DNA of 64,000 nt. Origin: Dipteronia dyeriana (lineage: Eukaryota; Streptophyta; Magnoliopsida; Sapindales; Sapindaceae). The stretch covers positions 121,406,146 through 121,470,145 of the forward strand of contig CM065296.1 in the NCBI GenBank assembly GCA_032871835.1. Direction: 5' to 3'. The notes under the pieces were generated by a model. The model saw nothing but the letters and a program-made list of their open reading frames with translations, was not told where the DNA came from and did no database searches. Both the position numbers and the translations under genes were made by a program. Within the stretch, counting starts at the first letter, position 1. Every line of letters begins with the position of its first letter. Positions 56,581-64,000 of the stretch are shown here, piece by piece.

Positions 56581-57060
56581 TGAAGTACTGACTAGAAAAA
56601 AAAACCTCCAGGAGCGCTGCCCCCCCTCCCCCGCGAGCTGACTGGGCAACTTGATCTCCGAATGTGTTTGCGTAGCGTCTGAGTTTCAACGAAACTTTAT
56701 ATCTCTAGTTCATAACTCTCACCGTAAAAAAATGAATGAAAGATTATATTGTAACAACTATTGGAGATATTTTTATCCGTTCACCATAATAGGTATTTTT
56801 TAAACATAAGTTATTAAAGCAGTGATATTGTTGAAACGTTACCTCCAAAAAGTGCTATTTATTTTTTGAATCATATGTGAATTCGTATAGCATGAAGTGC
56901 TTGACTTGGTAGATCTCGTTCCAATATTATAATACTTGATTGGGTACATATGAGTTGGGTAACATTTAGTGCTTGATTTAGTGGATTTCGTTTCAATACT
57001 AGACTTGATTAGATAGATTTTTTTTTTCTAGTGCTGTGCTAGACTCGGGAGATTTATTCT
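56581..57060. other. Spacer with a GC-rich patch
   Basis: Holds a small GC-rich patch at about 56605-56645 in otherwise AT-rich DNA. Two similar stretches occur at about 56895-56940 and 56950-57005 (AGTGCTTGA-TT-GGTAGAT-TCGTT-CAATA), a weak local duplication. No gene seen. Confidence 0.4.
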
Positions 57061-57275
57061 CATTATATATATATTTAAATGAGTGTGTACCAATATAAAT
57101 TTATAAGTGTGTATTGATATAAATTCATCGGTGTGTTAGATGTAGACCATTAGATTTATATATTTTGACAAAACTTCTTTATAATCAATTATAATCAATT
57201 ATCCACGTACAATGCACTGATATAACTTATATCAGTACGTATCGATCAAAAAACCAATATATATATATATATGAA
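57060..57275. mobile_element. (TA)n-flanked foldback MITE, copy D
   Basis: Flanked by TA runs (about 57064-57073 and 57256-57271). The left arm holds GTGTATTGATATAAATTCAT and GACCATTAGATTTATAT. The right arm, read in reverse, holds ACTGATATAAGTTATATCAG and GTACGTGGATAATTGAT. It resembles copies A-C at 19-22 kb, but is diverged. Confidence 0.4.
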
Positions 57276-58425
57276 CCACATAAGTATTGCTCGATCAATC
57301 TTTGATCTGATCGTTGTTGTATCTCAAACAAATAAAAAAGCATATGATTACACGAGTGGGGAAATATAATGATAAAAAAAATTGACCATAAACTGTTAGT
57401 TGTGGTGTGGTGCGGATGCTTGTTTCAATGTGTATGGCTTCTACTGGGTCGGGTATATTTGCAAATCTTTAAAAAATGAGAGCAAGAAATTCTTTGCTTA
57501 TAATGTCAGACTAAGAACATATCATTACTTTCAACTTTGTAGTAAAACACAAGAAATCCGTACATTTATATATATTTTACTATCAACTTTATCATGGCAA
57601 GAATCTTGTATTTCATTACAATAAACCATTTTTCTTTCACTTTATAAGTCATTCTTGTAGTCTGTGCCCAAAAGTTTAAAAGACGATATTACGTTTCATT
57701 TTTTATTTTACAAGATACGGACACTAACATATGTTTTTATCTGTATCAATACAAATCTTTAAAAGAAAAAAAATTATATATCGGTCGACTTCGTCCTTCC
57801 TACGATATAAAGTTTATCTATCATCGAAATATATAAATTATAATAGTATTTTTGATATTTTTTATAAATTTGAATCATATATAGTATAAATTATTAAATA
57901 GGTGATTCCCGCATGTTTTAATGCTTGATATTCTTTACCTAACGATCTTTTTTTTTTCTTTTATAATTTTCTAACTTTAAAGAACACATTCTTACACATA
58001 AAATGTATGAAATTCCTATTAAGCTAAATGTAGTTCAATCGTATCCTTTTGATTATCTAATGCTTTTATTTAATTTATATTTATTTTAAGTTAATTATTA
58101 TTTATATTAATATTAATAATAAACTAAATTTAAATTTATCATAATATTATGTTAATTAAGGGGTTAAATGTTAATTATTAAGAAACAATAACAAGAAAGT
58201 GAATATTCAAAAAATATTATTTTTAGAGTAAGATTTGGTACAATGGGTTGAAGATGGTGGTTTAGAAATTACTGCATTTTACTATAGAGTTGGAACAAAT
58301 TGATGTAGTAGGTTGGAGATAGTCTTAACGTTAGAATGGATGGGAAACCATACCCCAAAAAAACTTTCCTGTGTATATCAATTTAAAAGTAGTGATAAAT
58401 ACCTCTAAGTTAAGATTCGTACAAC

Positions 58426-58427
<2 letters not shown>
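57276..58427. other. AT-rich spacer upstream of the tRNA
   Basis: No gene or clear repeat seen. A short frame at 57400-57624 shows no known domain. Confidence 0.45.

Positions 58428-58507
<80 letters not shown>
58428..58507 (+). tRNA. tRNA-Leu (anticodon UAG)
   Basis: The acceptor stem GACAGTT pairs with AGCTGTC (one G-T), with discriminator base A at 58507. The A box TGGCCGAGTGG and B box GGTTCAAATCC are intact. The anticodon stem CCAGA/TCTGG encloses TTTAGGC, giving anticodon TAG (leucine, CUA-type codons). The long variable arm fits a class II tRNA. No intron. A T run starting at 58510 is a good RNA polymerase III terminator, and CAA motifs just upstream (58421-58427) fit plant tRNA initiation sites. 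Confidence 0.96.
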
Positions 58508-58509
58508 TC

Positions 58510-58522
58510 TTTTTTATTTTTT
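58510..58522 (+). terminator. RNA polymerase III terminator of the tRNA gene
   Basis: Runs of six T residues, starting three bases after the tRNA 3' end. Confidence 0.8.
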
Positions 58523-59198
58523 CATCACTACCTTCTGTTCTCGAACATTTGCACAAAACGGTGCGCTCTGATGACTAGACAGTAGACGGTAGACACCAAC
58601 ACAACACAACAATCATTTTTTTGTCCCATTGCTTGAGACTACTGAGATTTCTATTCCTCTTCTCAATCTCGCACGTGACTTGCCATTTTTATAATTCTCC
58701 CACCCAACAAACTCTTATCAATTTTAGATCAAAATCCACATTTAATAGAGGCTGTTCCGTTTTATTTTAGATCGATTTTTTTTTTTTATTAAAAAATGTT
58801 AGATTTTATTGTGAAAATAGAAGGATTTTAAATGAGGGAGATAGAGATGCCATCAAGCTCACGGTGACACAACTGTCAATTTCTTCCTTCATTCACTGGA
58901 GACTGGAGAGTCAAGACTCTGCAACAAAAGAAGCTTTTTTTTAGTCTCTCAAATGGATTCTTGTCGTTTTTTTGCTTTGGCCTTTTAAAAAAGAAATCTC
59001 GTCAGGCAATGTTGGAGGTTTCTTATTAGTAACAGAGACCACAAACAAAGGAAAGAGAAAAAAAAAATACAAAAAAAAAAATACAAAGAGTGTGTGATTT
59101 TTTTTTTTTGTGTGTGTTAAACTAACCAAACACGCAAACATTTAACGAGAAAGAGAAGTACCTGTTAACACCGCCACCGCCATCGCGGCTGCCGAGAA
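58523..59198. promoter_or_regulatory. Promoter and 5' UTR of the O-fucosyltransferase gene
   Basis: Holds poly-A/T tracts at 59060-59115 and a CCGCCACCGCC tract just before the ATG at 59199. No separate gene seen. Confidence 0.4.
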
Positions 59199-62100
59199 AT
59201 GGCTTCTCAGCGGCGGCGTCACCACCTTTACCACCACCACAGGTTCAACTACTTGGTCCCGGTCATCTCCGCTATTTTCGTTGCTCTTCTAATACTCTTC
59301 TGTCTCCTGTCGTTCTTCGCTCCTTCTCCCGTCGATCGGGATCACCTCCGTCACCGAATCCAACACTTCGAGACGGTCGATGCTCCGACGGGAGTTTCGG
59401 TTTTTCGTGTTCCGGTTAGGGATTCGTTTTCGTATTCGTTTTCGAACTGCTATAACAGTTAATTAAATTTCGTTTCGAAATCGATTGATTGTGTCTGTTC
59501 TTATTTGTTTTGCTGCTTTTGTGGACGAGGAGCAGAGCCGTGGCGGTAGATCGGATCGTGATATTTGGAGCTCGAGAAATGCCAATTTCTATCACGGATG
59601 CAGTGAAGCTAGCAAGAAGTTTGCAAGTGCGTTAATTTTTTGTTTTGGTTTTTTATTTTTTAGTGTTATTATGAATTCAATGTCAATAATAATTTTTTTA
59701 GGATGTTCATGATAATTTTGTATCGAGAAAGGTCGATTTTACTACTATTGTGTGCCAAAGTTATTATATGTTCGAAGGTTTTGGTATACTTTAATTTAAT
59801 TTAGGTTTCCTACAGATTCTCTGGCATTGTTTTGATGTGAATTGTATTCTTCGCTTTGCAGAAGTTGAAGATATAACACAGCCTAATAGATACTTGGCTA
59901 TTGCTACTAGTGGAGGCTTGAATCAACAAAGAACTGGGGTTAGTTTTCTCAAACTTTTTGTGTATTATATAGTGGTTGATTTCTTCAAGTTTCGAGATCC
60001 AATTTGGTATAATGATGTTAAGATGCTAATACAACATTTCGCTTTTTTACGCTTAAACATTCTGGATCATTTTGGTCTCAAGCAATCAAATCCTAAATCT
60101 TTGACATGTGTATTTGTTAAATTATATTTTATCGTTACATGCTAGCCTGAATAGTTGTATAATGTAATGCAACAAACTCATAAAATATATTTGGTAGCCA
60201 ACACAAAATTTAATGATCCTTAAGATTCTTGAAGTATTACTGATTTATATAAGGCTGTGTTTCCTCTTGATTACAAAGTACCTCATGAATTGTTTATTGC
60301 CTGAGCCAATTTTAACTACTGATGTTGTTGGCAGATTACTGATGCTGTTGTTGCTGCTCGTATCCTGAATGCTACTCTTGTTATTCCTAAGCTGGACCAG
60401 AAATCTTTCTGGAAGGATGCTAGGTTAGTTAAAGACAGGGAAAATTTGTTATGGCATCTTTCATGTAGTTTGATTTTTCAATTTCCTAACACTTTCCAGT
60501 GTGATAGAAAGTGTGTGATTTTATGCATTCATTGGTTATAGTGTTGAATACAAATTCTTTTTTCTGTGCAGTAACTTTTCGGAGATTTTTGATGCTGATT
60601 GGTTTATATCGACTTTATCAAAAGATGTTAAAATCATAATGCAGCTCCCAAGGAAGGGAGGAAAAACTTTGACTTCATCTAACATGCGTGTTCCAAGGAA
60701 GTGTAATGAAAGATGTTATCAAATTCGTGTACTACCTGTTCTCTTGAAAAGGCATGTAAGTTTCAGTTTCCTTGAACTTTTTTTTTTCCTTCTCTTTTAT
60801 TCACTATAATTTTGTTATTTTATCTCCGAGGATGTGATCTTTCCTCAATAATCAATATTTGTGTCTTATTGCATATATTATTTCCTACCTTTTTTTTTAC
60901 ACATGCGATGGTTGATTTTATTGTTTCTGAAGACCTGCATGAACTGAAACAAATTTATCTTTGTTAGTTACTTAAATTATGTTTAGCACTAAGCTTTGTC
61001 AATGTACATATTTAAGTAACATTAACATCAACTGAGTTGCCTTGCTTGTAGGACTATCTGTCATGATAGTGCACTGGTCTGTCAAGTCGGGTTAATAATT
61101 TTAAAATGTCCTCAAACTTTGGTATAAGATTTGAATTTGAGGTTAGGAGTGATATCGGTAGAGATGTAATGATGAACATATTGCTAAATTCCAAGCATTG
61201 TTGTTTTATTGGTCTTTCAATAGCATTATGTTTGACTGTGCAAGTAGGTACTTTCTTTTTGTCAGTGTAAAATATTATGATAGATATAAACCAAGTTGCT
61301 TTGTATTAGGACCATCTATTACAGTTTGTACTGTTCAATGTCATATCCAGTTGGCATCTAATAAGTTTTAAAAAAGGAACATTAATACTCAAATTCTGGT
61401 TTAAATTTTTTGTTTTAGGAGATAGTTTGGTTAGACATAAAGTGAAAATTGTTAATATTAGTGTTAAGGATCTGATTTAATATTGTTTCCCTTTCCTGAT
61501 TTTATTTTTGCTTAAATATTTCCATTGATATTTATCTGCTTATTGGATCTCAATATATGAATGGACACTTTAAAACCATAGATTCAAGTAGCAGAGTCTC
61601 AGTGATTTGAGTTGAGTTGTTATTCTTTGTCTTCTCAGTTTATTTTAAATAAATATCTATTTGTTTCAAAAATTCAGGTTGTTCAGCTGTCGAAGTTTGA
61701 TTACAGACTTTCAAACAAGTTGGATACAGATTTGCAGAAGTTGAGATGCAGGGTTAATTACCATGCTTTAAGGTTTACAGATCCTATTCGTAAAATGGGT
61801 GAAACACTAGTCCATCGGATGAGGTTGAGAAGCAAGCATTATATTGCGTTGCACCTGAGGTATAATAATTGATCTTTGGCCCTCTATCATTCTAGTTATC
61901 ATTGAAACAGAAACACCCATGCTGATAAGTTTATGCACAGTCATATTAGGTATGCACACTTTTTAAAATGTATTGTAGATAATTACATGCTTTTATATAA
62001 TCCTTCAGTCCTTTTACGCACCTGTAAAGTGTATATGTAGCATGATCTCTTCAGTGGATAATGGATTAATAATAGACTGAAGCAACTTTTGCTTTTGGTT

Positions 62101-63509
62101 CTAGAAGCATGCCTTCTATCAAATTTTTAAATCGATAGGCATTCTGGCATGCAGCAGGAAGCTTTTTCTTTATGTATTATATTTGTTGACTCTGCATTCA
62201 TGGGTACTTGATGCAAGTATTGTTTCTTGTTACAGGTTTGAACCTGACATGCTTGCATTCTCAGGATGCTATTATGGTGGTGGTGATAAGGAGAGAAAAG
62301 AACTGGGTGCAATACGTAAGAGGTGGAAGACTTTACATGTAAGGCTATCAATACTGAACTCTGTAAAATGAATATCCATTCCTATTTTAGTTGCAAAGAA
62401 TATTGTTGCTTTGAGTACATAGTTGAATTTTTTAAATTTATTTGTGGGCTAAAATATGTGATAGACAACATAGCTATAGATATCACTCAATTTTTTGTTG
62501 GTTCTGAACCCTAGTCTAAGGTTCAATTTGATGTGAATTTCATTTGCACACAGTATCATTGCCTCATTGGTCTTACTTGAGACTTGCCTGAGAAATATCT
62601 CTGAGTTGATTTTTAACTAATTTTCAGATAAGCAATCCTGATAAGGAAAGGAGGCATGGAAAATGCCCACTCACTCCGCAAGAAGTTGGTCTAATGCTGA
62701 GAGCACTAGGTTATGACAGTGACGTTCATATCTATGTGGCGTCAGGTGAAGTGTACGGTGGGGAAGAAACATTGGCACCTTTGAAAGCACTCTTTCCCAA
62801 CTTCTATTCAAAAGAGACAATAGCAACAAAAGAGGAGTTGAAACCATTTTCAACATTCTCATCTCGAATGGCTGCACTGGACTTCATTGTTTGTGATGAA
62901 AGTGATGTATTTGTTACCAACAACAACGGTAATATGGCTAGAATACTGGCTGGAAGAAGGTATGCTTGCTTACCTTTATTTCCCTTTTTACTCTCTCCTC
63001 TGTTATTTTTTATTTATGTTTAACTGCTGTCTATAACTGTAATTGTTTTCATTTGTTTCAGGAAATATTTTGGGCACAAGCCGACTATTCGTCCAAATGC
63101 TAAAAAACTCTATCATTTGTTCCCGAACACGACCAGCATGACATGGGAAGCATTTGCCTCTAAAGTTCGTACTTACCAGAGAGGCTTCATGGGGGAGCCA
63201 AATGAGGTGAGGCCAGGCAGAGGTGAGTTTCACGAGAATCCATCCACCTGCATATGTAAAGATTCCGAAGCCAAGACAAAGAAAGAATCGCTACCTAGAA
63301 AATACGGAAAAGATGATAGTGCAATGAGAAAAGATGTTATAGCAAGTGACGATCAGAATGACGATGATGAGCCAGAATGGCCAGATCCTACTGATGATGA
63401 AGAATATCAAAAGGGACTCCAAGATAGAGGCATCTACAATGGAACAAATTTGGATTATGATGGAATCACCACCGAGGAACCTGAGTTGGAGGAGATGCTT
63501 TCGGACTAA
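59199..63509 (+). CDS. GDP-fucose protein O-fucosyltransferase family protein (At1g76270-like)
   Basis: Plant O-fucosyltransferase (GT106/DUF246-type) proteins are Golgi type II membrane enzymes, most of unknown acceptor. Nine exons join in phase: 59199-59414, 59536-59626, 59862-59938, 60335-60423, 60572-60755, 61678-61859, 62236-62338, 62628-62959 and 63062-63509, about 573 residues. A basic N-terminal tail and a membrane span (LVPVISAIFVALLILFCLL, about residues 20-40) give the signal anchor. Family blocks are present: RYLAIATSGGLNQQRTGITD (start of the donor fold), YIALHLRFEPDMLAFSGC (HLRFE with the conserved Arg), IYVASGEVYGG and DESDVFVTNNNGNMA. The C-terminal tail is acidic (DPTDDEEY). 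A long intron (60756-61677) holds no gene. Donor GTGCGT after exon 2 is a weaker match but fits the phase. Confidence 0.9.
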
Positions 63510-64000
63510 AAGGGAGTTATTCTAAAGTTTCTAGCTCTACTTGATCAAGTCTTTCGGAAAATTTCTTCCCCTACTCTTGTTTCCTTCAGAATTTTGCAGC
63601 TCTAGCTAAACCTAAATACAGCAATTTTATACTGTAGATAGAAGAAGATCACATTTAAAGATGATACCAGCAATATCAAGCTGTTGGAAAGTGAGCCATA
63701 TTTCTACCGGCACGTGAAGGGAACTTGGTCATAAAAAATGCCAAAAAAAAATGGGAGATCAAAGATTAATTAAGCAAGTTTTTCCCTTTTTTTTTTACTT
63801 GGAAGGTTTTTAGGCAAACCTCAATTTTCAAATGGCAAGGATTGTATTGTCGAAAGAGAAAAAGAAACAGGTATTTATTATGGTTGAAGAAAGACTCTTG
63901 ATTTATTCTTTTAGTTTTGGAATATTATCATTCTTTATAGGAATGGGATTTTGGTTTGTTGAAAAGCTAGTCATGTTCAGGTTAGAGGAGGCATCGAGTG
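63510..64000. other. 3' region of the O-fucosyltransferase gene
   Basis: Probable 3' UTR and start of the next spacer. No gene seen. Confidence 0.5.

Noticed and set aside
58371..58571. 66-codon frame over the tRNA
   Set aside because: It reads straight through tRNA-Leu. A frame of this kind over a tRNA is a known artefact.

Overview
The window is nuclear DNA of a eudicot plant. Its genes have many GT-AG introns and plastid-targeted PPR proteins, the spacers are AT-rich, and it carries plant-type mobile elements (Tat-lineage Gypsy, an endogenous caulimovirid, many MITEs). The species cannot be fixed from the sequence. A rosid is a guess. All exon coordinates below were built by hand from splice consensus and reading phase.

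Gene-rich left arm (1-31.5 kb). A BAHD acyltransferase with a one-base break near its N-terminus (646-2114, +) is followed by a membrane-anchored M14 zinc carboxypeptidase (3861-7674, +, 11 exons). Next comes a CRP1-like chloroplast PPR protein (8477-11188, -, 4 exons), which shares a short divergent promoter rich in telo-box motifs with the 40S-biogenesis factor TSR1 (11724-18060, +, 21 exons). After a 4.5-kb spacer packed with foldback elements and (TA)n tracts come a second PPR gene of the At1g76280 type (22613-28202, +, 14 exons) and, convergent to it, a plastid DUF760 protein gene (28853-31533, -, 7 exons).

Mobile-element block (31.9-52.8 kb). An 0.8-kb MITE is followed by a second small inverted-repeat DNA transposon whose two ends now lie 20 kb apart (32729 and 52825). 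Between them are a nearly full-length Tat-lineage Gypsy retrotransposon on the minus strand (33133-44889, matching LTRs, 5-bp target duplication AATAT), with an extra antisense gene, and a degenerate florendovirus-like endogenous pararetrovirus (about 44.9-52.6 kb, minus strand). The movement-protein core of the latter is inverted relative to the rest. Both insertions lie in (TA)-rich sequence.

Right arm (52.8-64 kb). An AT-rich spacer holds duplications, a possible LTR-element remnant, a GATCGAGA-type minisatellite and another (TA)-flanked MITE. It is followed by a tRNA-Leu(UAG) gene (58428-58507, +) and a Golgi-type GDP-fucose O-fucosyltransferase gene (59199-63509, +, 9 exons).

The host genes are ordinary housekeeping genes and form no operon. 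Their functions touch plastid RNA handling (CRP1, DUF760, perhaps the second PPR), cytosolic ribosome assembly (TSR1), secretory-pathway peptide processing and glycosylation (carboxypeptidase, O-fucosyltransferase), and specialised metabolism (BAHD). The most unusual part is the nested mobile-element block. I found no clear evidence of a wholly new system.
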